The notes under the pieces: generated by a model | Databases searched by the model: none | Told to the model about the DNA's origin: nothing | What the model saw: only the letters and a program-made list of their open reading frames with translations | Made by a program: the position numbers and the translations under genes | Source of the DNA: an uncultured Eubacteriales bacterium | Lineage (GTDB): Bacteria > Bacillota > Clostridia > Oscillospirales > Oscillospiraceae | Length of the DNA: 64,000 nt | Direction: 5' to 3' | Assembly: GCA_900540545.1 (NCBI GenBank) | Contig: UQGJ01000001.1 | Coordinates: forward strand, 1 to 64,000 | Shown: positions 8,278-16,314 of the stretch, one piece after another | Numbering within the stretch: the stretch's first letter is position 1 | Layout: each line of letters opens with the position of its first letter

Positions 8278-8556
8278 CTACTCCTCCTTTGCGGGCTGGG
8301 TGAGCCACTTTAAGCAATCGTCAAGTTCGCAAAACATTTCGTTGCACCCATAGCAACTCTGATTGCATTCTGTGTTCCGTTCGCATGTTTCGGCCATTTC
8401 GCTGAGGAAATAGGCCAACTCCTCATCGCTCATGGCCCGGATACGGTCGGCGTTTGTGGGCAGATACCCCAGCTCTTTGCGACGGCGTTTGCAGGGCACC
8501 CCGTGGATTTGCAGTTCTGACCCGCAGAGCGGGCACGGCTCCAGCTTCTTATTCAT
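8278..8556 (-). CDS. Lar-like zinc-ribbon protein
   Basis: 92 residues from ATG 8556 (AGGAGG upstream). The N-terminus KLEPCPLCGSELQIHG is the zinc-ribbon start seen in the Lar (restriction alleviation) family. The second half is acidic and adds four more cysteines (CNQSCYGCNEMFC). In Lar proteins the function is modulating host restriction; here that is inference from the N-terminal motif only. Confidence 0.55.
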   Translation of the reverse strand: MNKKLEPCPLCGSELQIHGVPCKRRRKELGYLPTNADRIRAMSDEELAYFLSEMAETCERNTECNQSCYGCNEMFCELDDCLKWLTQPAKEE

Positions 8557-8785
8557 GGGCGGCCTCCTCAAAATCACCGTTTTCTACCTTCTGACAAAAA
8601 ACGTCAGTCACGTCGTTTCCGTACTCAATCTCTTCTAATGACGTTCCATCACCGCTGCGCAGTTCTTCGATGTTATAGCCATGACTGGTAAACCAGTCAT
8701 CAACAATGCGCATTTCTGTGAGCATGGTTTTTGATAGCCGGGCAGCACGGTGCATACGTTTGCGTATATGCTTCGGTACTTTCAT
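8549..8785 (-). CDS. Hypothetical phage protein, 78 residues
   Basis: Likely start ATG 8785 (MKVPKHIRKRMHRAARLSK), overlapping the previous gene by 4 bases and the next by 8. A basic N-terminal helix is followed by an acidic C-terminus (GDGTSLEEIEYGNDVTDVF). No family recognised. It is probably a small early protein. Confidence 0.6.
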   Translation of the reverse strand: MKVPKHIRKRMHRAARLSKTMLTEMRIVDDWFTSHGYNIEELRSGDGTSLEEIEYGNDVTDVFCQKVENGDFEEAAHE

Positions 8786-9249
8786 GCTCCACCATCCCCA
8801 GCCCCCTGCGGGCCGTGCCAATCCCAGTTGACACAGCACGCGGACGGCTCATATGAACGCGAACACCTTTTTGTGCCAATGCTCCCACATGAGGGCCTAT
8901 ACCACTCGCAGGTATCGCAGCAGCGGTGAATATCTGCTACCGCGGCGTCCCGCTCCGCCGTCACGACCGCAAGTTGTGCACATGCCTCGTTGTATTTTTT
9001 CAGCAGACAGTCTATTTTGCAGTTATGCCGCCTGTCCGCCGCCGCTGTGATGTCATCCGGGGTCATACCGGTAGAGGTGTAGGCGGCAAGCTGGGCGGCC
9101 TGGTCTTTGATTAGCGCGGCGGCAGCTTGGCCTATAACCTCATATTCACAGCATGGGGTTGGGTTGCAGTCATGGCATGCACGCTCCAGCGCTGCCACGA
9201 TCTCCTCAGCCCCGCCCAGCAGGGCCTTGTTATCTTCCATATTTATCAT
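8782..9249 (-). CDS. Cys-rich phage protein with C-terminal zinc-binding motif
   Basis: 155 residues from ATG 9249, eight bases after GGAGG. The N-terminal half is helical. The C-terminus carries CDTCEWYRPSCGSIGTKRC...CVNWDWHG, a cysteine set followed by the DW-x-W/H-G ending that recurs in small phage proteins and is likely metal binding. Function unknown. Confidence 0.65.
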   Translation of the reverse strand: MINMEDNKALLGGAEEIVAALERACHDCNPTPCCEYEVIGQAAAALIKDQAAQLAAYTSTGMTPDDITAAADRRHNCKIDCLLKKYNEACAQLAVVTAERDAAVADIHRCCDTCEWYRPSCGSIGTKRCSRSYEPSACCVNWDWHGPQGAGDGGA

Positions 9250-9333
9250 TTTCACTCCCTCCACGTCTGTAGGCGTGCGCACGCTGTCTTCGCCCCATGG
9301 GGCGCTCCACTTTGCCGACATGTCGGCATGTTT

Positions 9334-9669
9334 TTATTGATTTGCAACGTTTTCCCGTCTTTTTAGGCTTTCGTAGATGATTTTCTCCGCGAACCCGGAC
9401 GCCGGACAGACGATGTTTCTTGCCTCAAAATCGGCCTTGGTATGTGCCTGGAGCCATTCCACGGTCCTGCCCTGCCAGTACAGACAGATGTATTCGTCTT
9501 TCAACTCTGACAGTTTGGATTTATTGACCCGCCCAAACCTCCATGCCTTGGCTGGCTTGATCTGCCAGCGTTTGTGATATTTTCGCCCGGATAGCGCACC
9601 ACTGTGGAGCGCGGCCAGGATAATGTCATGGGGTACACCAGCCAGCTTCGCGGCCTGTTTTGGCGTCAC
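9334..9669 (-). CDS. HTH DNA-binding protein (excisionase/MerR-like fold)
   Basis: 111 residues starting at GTG 9669, which overlaps the upstream stop as GTGA. The N-terminal TPKQAAKLAGVPHDIILAALHSGALSGRKYHKRWQIKPAKAW is a winged-helix excisionase-type motif (A-A-K-L-A-G-V, then G-R-K-Y and W-x-I). The C-terminal half is of unknown function. It may regulate early genes. Confidence 0.6.
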   Translation of the reverse strand: MTPKQAAKLAGVPHDIILAALHSGALSGRKYHKRWQIKPAKAWRFGRVNKSKLSELKDEYICLYWQGRTVEWLQAHTKADFEARNIVCPASGFAEKIIYESLKRRENVANQ

Positions 9670-9752
9670 TTTTTAACCACCTCGTATTCCAGCGTATAAG
9701 CCCGTCTCCCGCAGTGACCGCATTTTGTGGTCTTCCCGTCACCCAGCGGCAC
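9666..9752 (-). CDS. Short zinc-ribbon peptide
   Basis: A short frame that ends DGKTTKCGHCGRRAYTLEYEVVKK, with one CGHC knuckle. The first canonical start is GTG 9752, giving 28 residues, though the reading frame extends about 13 codons further up to a stop. It overlaps the end of the 9739-10077 gene and couples to the next gene by GTGA. The start is uncertain. Confidence 0.4.
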   Translation of the reverse strand: MPLGDGKTTKCGHCGRRAYTLEYEVVKK

Positions 9753-10077
9753 GACTATGTAGGCGTCCTTCTCCTGCGCTATGGCATTTTGGCTTTATCC
9801 CATCAATCACGTCCACCATCCTGGCGGCCACATCCAATGATGGATTCTTCCTGAACTCGCACTTCAATCCTTCGATTTCGCGCCACATCTTGACGCTGTG
9901 GGCTCTGCACACCTCACCAAAGGCATTTACCCGCTTGGTATCGTTATAAGCCCGCACCAGCTTCTTTTTCTCGGCAATCCCGGTGTTGCGGTCGATGAGG
10001 CCTATGCTCAACTGGTAGTAAAGCAGGCGCAATGACAGGAACAATTGCTGCTCTTCTTCACCAAGCCCTGACGGCAT
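9739..10077 (-). CDS. Hypothetical phage protein, 112 residues
   Basis: Start placed at ATG 10077 (GGAGAGG upstream) rather than 10092. The protein is helical, beginning MPSGLGEEEQQLFLSLRLLYYQLSIGLIDRNTGIAEKKKLVRAY, a pattern common in small Clostridial phage proteins that lie after the helicase gene. No assigned function. Confidence 0.6.
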   Translation of the reverse strand: MPSGLGEEEQQLFLSLRLLYYQLSIGLIDRNTGIAEKKKLVRAYNDTKRVNAFGEVCRAHSVKMWREIEGLKCEFRKNPSLDVAARMVDVIDGIKPKCHSAGEGRLHSRAAG

Positions 10078-10136
10078 TTCCTCTCCGCGCATGGCCGCGC
10101 GTTCAAATTGATATTCCAGTTTTTATCACATCCGTC

Positions 10137-10427
10137 CTGTAACTTCTGTGACTGTCTGTAACTCAAAGTTACAGACGTACACCCATTGATAACACTATGT
10201 TTTTTGCGTTTTCTGTAACTCTGTAACCAAATCCCCCGTTTTTCTACACGCGAGAGATGTTCGTATTTTCGTGGACATCTGTCCGCAGATATACACGGAT
10301 ACTCTCCCATAAAAAAGTATTGCGGGGGGGAGCAAAAGTTACAGAAGCATGTCAAAACCGCAAACCATTGCCACACAGCGCATTCAAGATTTCATTTTTC
10401 TGTAACCATTTAAAAAAGTTACAGAAA
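10137..10427. repeat. Eight-copy CTGTAAC/GTTACAG cluster (iteron-like)
   Basis: This 370-base gap between the DUF927 helicase gene and the next small gene holds eight exact copies of CTGTAAC. Five are on the plus strand (10137, 10156, 10213, 10221, 10400) and three inverted (10168, 10338, 10418). Two pairs form near-perfect inverted repeats with 10-base arms: 10154-10176 (3-base loop) and 10397-10427 (11-base spacer). The density is far beyond chance for a heptamer. Position beside the replication genes suggests a phage replication origin or an operator array. I see no gene in this gap. Confidence 0.7.
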
Positions 10428-10450
10428 CCGTCGTTTTGACGAAATTGAGA

Positions 10451-12304
10451 TTATGGTAACAAAGCTTCGCTTATTTCGCTATTTGAGGGAAGTTTTAGGC
10501 ACACACAGTTCGGTGACTGGCCGCTCCCAATGTACTTCGCCTTGGTGTACCCCTTCTCGCTGGTGATGATAAGCCCCTTCGTTTTCAGATGGCTTAGGAG
10601 GGCCTTGGCGTTGATTTTGTTCTCCTCGCAGACATGATTCCACACAGACCGAATGATGTAGGCGACGTTGTCCTCTACCTTGCCATAGCAGTCCCCCATC
10701 TCGGCCACGCCGCGCAGCTTGGTGGCATTGACGGCCACCCAATCGCACATGACCTCATAGCCCCGATCCGACGCGCTGACGGCCTCCCGCGTCTTCAGAA
10801 ACTCCCCAATTTCTTTGGCGCTCAACGCATGTCCATCATTAAAAATCCAATCCGTTGCCAGATGGTCCGCTGTCAGGATCAATGCCGCCGCCATGGCCTG
10901 TTTTTCCGTGGTGTCGTCCTGGAGACAGGCCGCGTAATACCTCTCATATAGCTCCGCCGCCTGCTCCTTCCCGCCGTCCTCGCACAGCTTTTCAACGAAG
11001 ATCCGTCCGGCCCATCCGTAGTTTGCCTTCAGGGCATTGGCCGTCCTATGGCCGTCCCGGATAACCTTGTCGTCGGCGCGGCATTCGATTTCAATCACCC
11101 GGTTTACTGCACCTGCTCCGTCAGTCTCGGTTACGATAGGGGTCTCCCCTGAGGTAATAAAGCAGTTGGCCCATGTAGGCGTATAATTCAGCCCCAGGGC
11201 CTTGTTGCTGCGCAGTTTGCCGCTGCCGGAGGCAAGGTCATAGACACTGAACACAATGTTCCCGTGCTTATCTTTGGTGAGCTGGAGCTCGTCCAGAAAC
11301 AGCGGCAGGGAGTGCAGGAATCCGGCCATCATCTCGAATCCGACGGTGGTCCCCCGGAACGTTGGAAAAAACGCCTGCCCTGGGGCCGGATTCGCCCACA
11401 CAGAGGCACCGAGCATTTGGGCCACCGTTTTTCCAGTGCCGCTGTCCATGCCCCACAGATGGACGAAAAATGGCAGGCAGCCCACCGGCTCGATCAGAAC
11501 AGAGGCGAAAGACGCGGCCAGCACGATCCGCGCCGTGACACTATAACTTCTGGCGTCTCTGGCTTCTGCCAGCCACGCCTCCAACGTTCCAACCTGGGCA
11601 ATGGCCTGATACGCCCCCCGGAAGCTGTCTGCGCTGTCAAAGACGATTCCGTCTACATAAGGGGAAAATCCCTCCTCGTTCCAGCCCATCCGGGATACGC
11701 TTTTCACCTGTGGGATCACGTCGTGGTTCAGGTCACGCATATCCCGCAAGTAGTCCACCAGGGCATTGGCCCGCTCTCCGCTGGTCACGGATACCCCTAC
11801 CGCTGATAGCCTGTCCACGATTTTGGTGGCCGAGGCTATGTCCCTGGCGTCCACCACCACGTCGCTCCAGACCTTTCTCTGCGCGTAACCGCGCCTGTAG
11901 AACAGCCTCACCTTGATCAGGCCGGTATCTACGCCAATCAGTGTCTGAACCGGCATAATGGGGTGGGTACAGGCATAAATCGCGTTTCCGTTGGAGCCGC
12001 CATATTTCCAGACGCCGCTCTCATCGGCCCGCCATTCCCCGGTGTTCAGTTCAAAGGGTTGCTCTCCAAATTCGCTGATCCCTTCATCGGCCACCATGGG
12101 AAGCGTCAATGCCTTCAGCTTGTCCTTGTAGAGCTTCAGCAGCCGCTTGAAATCCCGGAAGCCCTGTTCGGCCGCCAGTGCCGCCATCCGGCGTTCTTCC
12201 ATCCCCTGCTCATAGGGGTCCTTGATATTAGTCAGATATTCAAAGACCCGGCCATGGTCAAAATCCTCATAGTCAAAGGTTTTCTGCCCATCTATCTGGA
12301 CCAC
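10451..12304 (-). CDS. DUF927 replicative helicase/primase-type ATPase
   Basis: A 617-residue phage replication protein. The DUF927 ATPase has Walker A GMDSGTGKT near residue 288, Walker B LPLFLDE near residue 335, and an arginine-rich NRVIEIEC segment near 405. The C-terminal 100 residues include a winged-helix-like region (KINAKALLSHLKTKGLIITSEKGYTKAKYIG). It acts with the adjacent CHC2 primase. The GTG start at 12304 overlaps the primase gene by 13 bases. That GTG lies next to its own GGGGAGG, so initiation may be by coupling. Confidence 0.85.
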   Translation of the reverse strand: MVQIDGQKTFDYEDFDHGRVFEYLTNIKDPYEQGMEERRMAALAAEQGFRDFKRLLKLYKDKLKALTLPMVADEGISEFGEQPFELNTGEWRADESGVWKYGGSNGNAIYACTHPIMPVQTLIGVDTGLIKVRLFYRRGYAQRKVWSDVVVDARDIASATKIVDRLSAVGVSVTSGERANALVDYLRDMRDLNHDVIPQVKSVSRMGWNEEGFSPYVDGIVFDSADSFRGAYQAIAQVGTLEAWLAEARDARSYSVTARIVLAASFASVLIEPVGCLPFFVHLWGMDSGTGKTVAQMLGASVWANPAPGQAFFPTFRGTTVGFEMMAGFLHSLPLFLDELQLTKDKHGNIVFSVYDLASGSGKLRSNKALGLNYTPTWANCFITSGETPIVTETDGAGAVNRVIEIECRADDKVIRDGHRTANALKANYGWAGRIFVEKLCEDGGKEQAAELYERYYAACLQDDTTEKQAMAAALILTADHLATDWIFNDGHALSAKEIGEFLKTREAVSASDRGYEVMCDWVAVNATKLRGVAEMGDCYGKVEDNVAYIIRSVWNHVCEENKINAKALLSHLKTKGLIITSEKGYTKAKYIGSGQSPNCVCLKLPSNSEISEALLP

Positions 12305-12819
12305 CTCCCCAAATGTTCATCGAGCCAATATTCCAGGTACGGGAGGCGCTTGACGGCCTCTGCATACAGCGGGTGGATATAGTCCCCCGTTGCCTCTGAT
12401 GGCGCAAAATATTTTGTGATCTCCCACCAGTAGCAATGCTCTGCCGCCATGATGTTGCACTCTGCCTGCTCCTGCTCCTGTAACGCAGCCTTCCGTTCTC
12501 GTTCTTCCAATATTTTCAACGTCTCTTGCACTGTAACCCTGGTTGGCGTTAATCCGAGCCCAAAATCTGCGCTGAGCCGGATCAAAGCCTGTTGGAATGT
12601 AATACCGAACAGCTCCATCACAAAATCAATGACAGAGCCGCCCCGACCACAGCCAAAACAATGCCAGCCCCGGCCGGGTTCTTGGTAAAGCATGAGGCTG
12701 GCCGTCTTTTCGTGGTGGAACGGACAACTGATATACCCGGATCGGTTTGGTTCAAAGCCATAGAACTCTCCAACCTGGTGGCCTGACAAAGCACGCTTTA
12801 CCTCATCCACAGGCTTCAT
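12292..12819 (-). CDS. CHC2 zinc-finger DNA primase fragment
   Basis: A 175-residue stand-alone primase N-terminal domain. The zinc finger is CPFHHEK...WHCFGCGRGGSVIDFVM, the DnaG CHC2 signature, followed by helices (FQQALIRLSADFGL). There is no TOPRIM domain, so it likely binds template for the DUF927 protein. It overlaps both neighbours within the replication operon. Confidence 0.9.
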   Translation of the reverse strand: MKPVDEVKRALSGHQVGEFYGFEPNRSGYISCPFHHEKTASLMLYQEPGRGWHCFGCGRGGSVIDFVMELFGITFQQALIRLSADFGLGLTPTRVTVQETLKILEERERKAALQEQEQAECNIMAAEHCYWWEITKYFAPSEATGDYIHPLYAEAVKRLPYLEYWLDEHLGRWSR

Positions 12820-13333
12820 TTTTTCTTTCCTCTAATCGCTCCTTGAGTTCCCGGTAAAGAATGTCATGGATCAGCTTCCCGCTGGTCGCCGGAGAACAAA
12901 ACAGGACTTGGCACTCATATCGCGCCAGCCACGCCAAAATACTGGCTATCAGGGCGGCTGGCCCCATCTTGCTGCGATAATCCCCGGAATAGGCTTTCTC
13001 CCAGTCGGCATTCTCCACCAGCAGGTAGAGCTTGGCCCCGGCCTGCCTCGCCCGCTCAAATTCACGGGAGAAGCGAGGCCGGTCCTTGCAATAGCAATTG
13101 CACAGCTCGTCCAGGTCCATTTTCCGTTCGATCGCCACTGTATTGGACAGATCCAGCTCCTGACCACATGGCAAGCAGCATTTGACGGAGTAGTCGCCAA
13201 ACGGGAGGGCCTGCCGCTCATAACGGCAGCCCATATCCCGCAGCCGCCCCCTTGCCCTGGCGGTGTCCTGTTCCCTGGTGTCTACCAGGATAGTCATGGC
13301 CGCTAGTGCCCTGGCTGTATCAAACGGGTTCAT
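12803..13333 (-). CDS. ERCC4-family nuclease
   Basis: A 176-residue XPF-type nuclease domain. It has the ILVDTREQ strand, the LPFGDYSV segment, and the catalytic IERKMDLDEL (ERK-x3-D). Such proteins cut branched DNA during phage replication and recombination. Start ATG 13333, overlapping the upstream gene by 4 bases. Confidence 0.88.
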   Translation of the reverse strand: MNPFDTARALAAMTILVDTREQDTARARGRLRDMGCRYERQALPFGDYSVKCCLPCGQELDLSNTVAIERKMDLDELCNCYCKDRPRFSREFERARQAGAKLYLLVENADWEKAYSGDYRSKMGPAALIASILAWLARYECQVLFCSPATSGKLIHDILYRELKERLEERKNEACG

Positions 13334-13914
13334 TTCTTCCAGGGCAGGTCCTCATCATCATCCAGGACCTCGCTGTATCTGCCTGTCGCCGGCACGGTCT
13401 TGCCGTCCAAAGGCTTGGCCTTGGGCGTCTTGTAGTCGCCCTGATGGATACTGTCCGCGTCGATCAGCTTGCAGCATTCCGTTGTCCAGCCGGTCTTGTG
13501 CCCCTCCGTGGTGTCCATCTCCCACTCCTTGTCTCGGAAGAGGACGCCCACTGTCTTGCCCTTGAGGGTAGTTTCATCCCAGTCCCAGTGGTAGCCGGGA
13601 TTGCTGGACTCCACCGCCCAAATGACGCCGCCCAGGGTCCGCTTGCTCCAGCCGTCCTTCTCAGTCCCATCGTCCTTGGGCAAATACATCCGATACACAC
13701 CGCGCCATTTCTTGTCCTCCTGAACTTGGCCGCGATAATCCTTTTCGAAAAGCCCCCTGAAATCGCCCTCGCTCACATCAAAGGAGATGACCAGCCGGTC
13801 ACCGTATTGGGTGTTCTCCACCTGGGCGTCCATGATTTTTGCGACATACCCGCCGGCGGGCAGGATTTCTCTGCCCTTATTAGGTTCTGCCTTGACGTCA
13901 GAATACATTTTCAT
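13330..13914 (-). CDS. Phage single-stranded DNA-binding-like protein (DUF669-like)
   Basis: 194 residues. The LPAGGYVAKIMDAQVENTQYGDRLVISFDV beginning is typical of the DUF669 family found beside phage recombinases. The C-terminus DDDEDLPWKK is an acidic tail like those by which SSBs recruit partners. Its position directly after an AAA_24 ATPase gene supports an SSB role. DNA binding is inferred, not shown by a definite OB motif. Confidence 0.65.
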   Translation of the reverse strand: MKMYSDVKAEPNKGREILPAGGYVAKIMDAQVENTQYGDRLVISFDVSEGDFRGLFEKDYRGQVQEDKKWRGVYRMYLPKDDGTEKDGWSKRTLGGVIWAVESSNPGYHWDWDETTLKGKTVGVLFRDKEWEMDTTEGHKTGWTTECCKLIDADSIHQGDYKTPKAKPLDGKTVPATGRYSEVLDDDEDLPWKK

Positions 13915-14532
13915 TTACTGCTCCTCCTTGATTTTCAGGGGCGCGAGGCCCCAATACTCTCTGATTGCTGTATCCACAGCCTTGAGGTCGTTGTTGATCA
14001 GTGTACCTTGGAACATCCCCATCGGCGACTTCACAGTGTCCATGCCGTTGGTCTGGGTGGCGAAGCTGTACTTCCCATCCGCGACCACCGTTTTCAGTAC
14101 GATGGTAAACAATCCCTCCAGCGTGACTTTTTCATCCAACAGCTTCCCGATGGTCTTGAATTTCTCATTTCCGTTGGCGTCAATGTCCACGTGCCCCATG
14201 AAATAGATGATCTTGTCCTCCGGCAGGTGGATCGCCGTCTGAATCAGAGTCCAGAAATTGAGGGCCATATCCGTAAATTTCTGGTAGCCGGAAGTCTTGG
14301 CCCCTCGCATGAACTCATTGGTCATGAGATAGGTTGCGTCATCAATGATGATGGCCCTTGCCGGGGCGCCCTTGATGGCGCTGTCGATTTTCATGTAATC
14401 GTCGCAATTATAGGCCTTGTGCTGGTTCTTGAACGGGAGCGGCTTCCCGCTGACATTGATGATACAGACTTCATCCGGCTCGAAGTTCCTCAGACTGGTG
14501 GACTTGCCGGACCCGCTTTGCCCAAAGACCAT
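13915..14532 (-). CDS. AAA_24 P-loop ATPase (Sak4-like recombination protein?)
   Basis: 205 residues from ATG 14532. Walker A is FGQSGSGKST near the N-terminus, Walker B AIIIDDATYLM near residue 65, and a sensor-like IIYFMGHVD near 105. This is the AAA_24 family, which includes Sak4 single-strand annealing proteins usually paired with an SSB, as here. The frame is open for seven more codons upstream without a start, and the GGAGG lies 18 or more bases from the ATG, so the exact start is uncertain. Confidence 0.75.
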   Translation of the reverse strand: MVFGQSGSGKSTSLRNFEPDEVCIINVSGKPLPFKNQHKAYNCDDYMKIDSAIKGAPARAIIIDDATYLMTNEFMRGAKTSGYQKFTDMALNFWTLIQTAIHLPEDKIIYFMGHVDIDANGNEKFKTIGKLLDEKVTLEGLFTIVLKTVVADGKYSFATQTNGMDTVKSPMGMFQGTLINNDLKAVDTAIREYWGLAPLKIKEEQ

Positions 14533-14550
14533 GACAGGTGTTCCCGTAGG

Positions 14551-14772
14551 TCACTCCTCCTTTTGCTCAAAAATGACGGGGCATTCATTCCCCCTGCTTG
14601 TAAACGGATAAGGCAGATATTCCCCGGTCAACAGACAGCGGTGACGCTTCAGGCTGTCCTCGTTTCGTACATACGGACACCACTGGCAGACAGTCTTGTC
14701 CTCAGGGAAGAACACAGGGACGGTTGCGTAACCCCTGGTGTACCAACCAACTCCGCCCTTATCCGCCGTCAT
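14551..14772 (-). CDS. Conserved small phage zinc protein
   Basis: 73 residues with CQWCPYVRNEDSLKRHRCLLTGEYL and RGNECPV, a four-cysteine set that recurs in small Clostridial phage proteins located beside the recombination module. The start ATG overlaps the upstream stop. Function unknown. Confidence 0.65.
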   Translation of the reverse strand: MTADKGGVGWYTRGYATVPVFFPEDKTVCQWCPYVRNEDSLKRHRCLLTGEYLPYPFTSRGNECPVIFEQKEE

Positions 14773-14987
14773 ATGTACCTCGTCACTTCAACGCCAATTT
14801 CCAGGGCAACTTGCTGGGGATCATCTTCCAGGAGGGCTATTACTGCTTCCCGAAAACAGCTCGGGCAAAGTTGCAGCCCTTCCCAATGAAAGGTACACTC
14901 ATAGCGCCACACCTCCTGTTGGCACTTTGGATTCTCGCAACGTGTTACAGGACGCTGATCCTGTGGGTTTCGATACATATCAGGCAT
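14769..14987 (-). CDS. Small phage protein with two CxxC knuckles
   Basis: 72 residues from ATG 14987 after GAGGTG. It has CENPKCQQEVWRYECTFHWEGLQLCPSCF, a zinc-ribbon arrangement. It is coupled by a 4-base overlap to the next gene. Function unknown. Confidence 0.65.
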   Translation of the reverse strand: MPDMYRNPQDQRPVTRCENPKCQQEVWRYECTFHWEGLQLCPSCFREAVIALLEDDPQQVALEIGVEVTRYI

Positions 14988-15075
14988 TGACTTTTCACCT
15001 CGCTTGCCCTACAATAAGGGCGTAGATTTCATGCTTTGCCGCTGGCGGGTCTCGTACACCCGTTGGCGGCCCTTT

Positions 15076-15670
15076 TTATGCCTCCACGAATGGGATAAAC
15101 GTGACACCGAGAATCTTTTTTGTATGGGCGAGCTTTTGGAATCTCACTTGGGGCCGAAACCCAACATCGTCCGACACACGCCCGTTCTCAAACGTATAGA
15201 TCTTGCCGATCTTAAAATCGCGGGCACTGGCACAGTCATCCTGCTTCTCCACGCACACCACCTTGCCGCTGTAATACTCGGGTTCCATCGGCGCGACCTC
15301 CGGCTCCATCAGCCGCTCGAACGCCAACTTGACCCCGGTATCGTAGTCGTAGGTGTCCTCGGGGCTGCACACCGCCTTGACGCGCTTGACCACCTGCTTG
15401 CCCTCCCGCATGGTCGCCGTCGTGGTCTTGCCGTCCGATGTGAGCACGATGGTGGGATACGACGCCGGGCCCGCGATCATGTCTTCGTCCCAGAACCAAC
15501 CGTCTCCCATGTTTTCGCCATAGTCTTCCAGCATGTGGTATGACCCATTGCCTACCACACTGATGGTCATGACCTTGCCCAGCCACTTGTCCATGAGCCC
15601 CTTCGTTGTTCTGCCCAATCCCGCCCCACTGGTCCACGATCCGTACCCGATCCCCTACTTTGTACCTCAT
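15076..15670 (-). pseudogene. Frameshifted phage protein (conserved early hypothetical)
   Basis: ATG 15670, with a strong GGAGG, opens MRYKVGDRVRIVDQW, the usual N-terminus of a common Clostridial phage protein. Its continuation (GLMDKWLGKVMTI...) is in another frame and runs from about 15618 to the stop at 15076. One base is gained or lost between about 15618 and 15634, next to a CCCGCCCC homopolymer stretch. Either the gene is broken or the base call is wrong. The downstream part alone could start at TTG 15618. Confidence 0.65.
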
Positions 15671-15687
15671 GTTTGCTCCTCCCTTTC

Positions 15688-15879
15688 TTACCGCCATACG
15701 CCCATCATCACCGCCAGCAGCACCGCCGACGTCAGGCATATCGCCGCGCCCAACGCCAGCCTCTGCACAAACGCGCCGACACGCCGGGAATGACTCTCCC
15801 GCTTCCGCTGGCACCGCCTGCTATACTCCGCCGGGTCGCTTGTCCCGGTGGGGGTCCATTCTGCGTCCATTACCTTCAT
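15688..15879 (-). CDS. Small membrane protein
   Basis: 63 residues from ATG 15879 (GGAGG upstream). A basic N-terminal half (YSRRCQRKRESHSRR) is followed by one transmembrane helix near the end (LALGAAICLTSAVLLAVMMGV). Function unknown; it is part of the early small-gene string. Confidence 0.6.
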   Translation of the reverse strand: MKVMDAEWTPTGTSDPAEYSRRCQRKRESHSRRVGAFVQRLALGAAICLTSAVLLAVMMGVWR

Positions 15880-15902
15880 TTGGGGCCTCCTTCCTTGGCA
15901 GG

Positions 15903-16148
15903 TCACGCGCTGGCCTCCTCTTCGCCGTAATACAGCTTGTGGGCCACGTCAGACACCAGCCAGACCTTGCGTCCATTTTTCTTGCGAGGGACCAGCGTTT
16001 TCACCCAGTCCCGTGCAGTATGCGGGCTTTTTGCCCCAATCGCCTTGCCGATTTGGGTTAACGTGAGATAAAATGACCCGCCGTTATCGTCCCGGAGCAG
16101 AGCGGCCAGTTCTTTCTCCCCAGGGGCGGCCCTTGTGCAGTTCGGCAT
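15903..16148 (-). CDS. Small HTH protein
   Basis: 81 residues, ATG 16148 after AAGGAGGAA. The TLTQIGKAIGAKSPHTARDWVKTLVPRKKNGRKVWLVSDVAHKLY segment is a winged-helix/excisionase-like DNA-binding motif. It is the first minus-strand gene of the early operon visible here, so it may be an early regulator. Confidence 0.6.
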   Translation of the reverse strand: MPNCTRAAPGEKELAALLRDDNGGSFYLTLTQIGKAIGAKSPHTARDWVKTLVPRKKNGRKVWLVSDVAHKLYYGEEEASA

Positions 16149-16314
16149 GATTATTCCTCCTTCAGTTAATCTCTGATAAAAAGTGATGGTTAGGGGTCTT
16201 TGGGTTGTCCTCCCCGCCCAGAAGTGGTAGACTGGGGCGGGTCTTATGCCGGGCGGTCGGTGGGCCGTTGCCCAAATTGGTTAGTTGTGGTAGGATTATG
16301 TCGAGGTGATTTGT

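Noticed and set aside
10137..10427. CRISPR array
   Set aside because: The repeated unit is only seven bases, occurs in both orientations and has irregular spacing.
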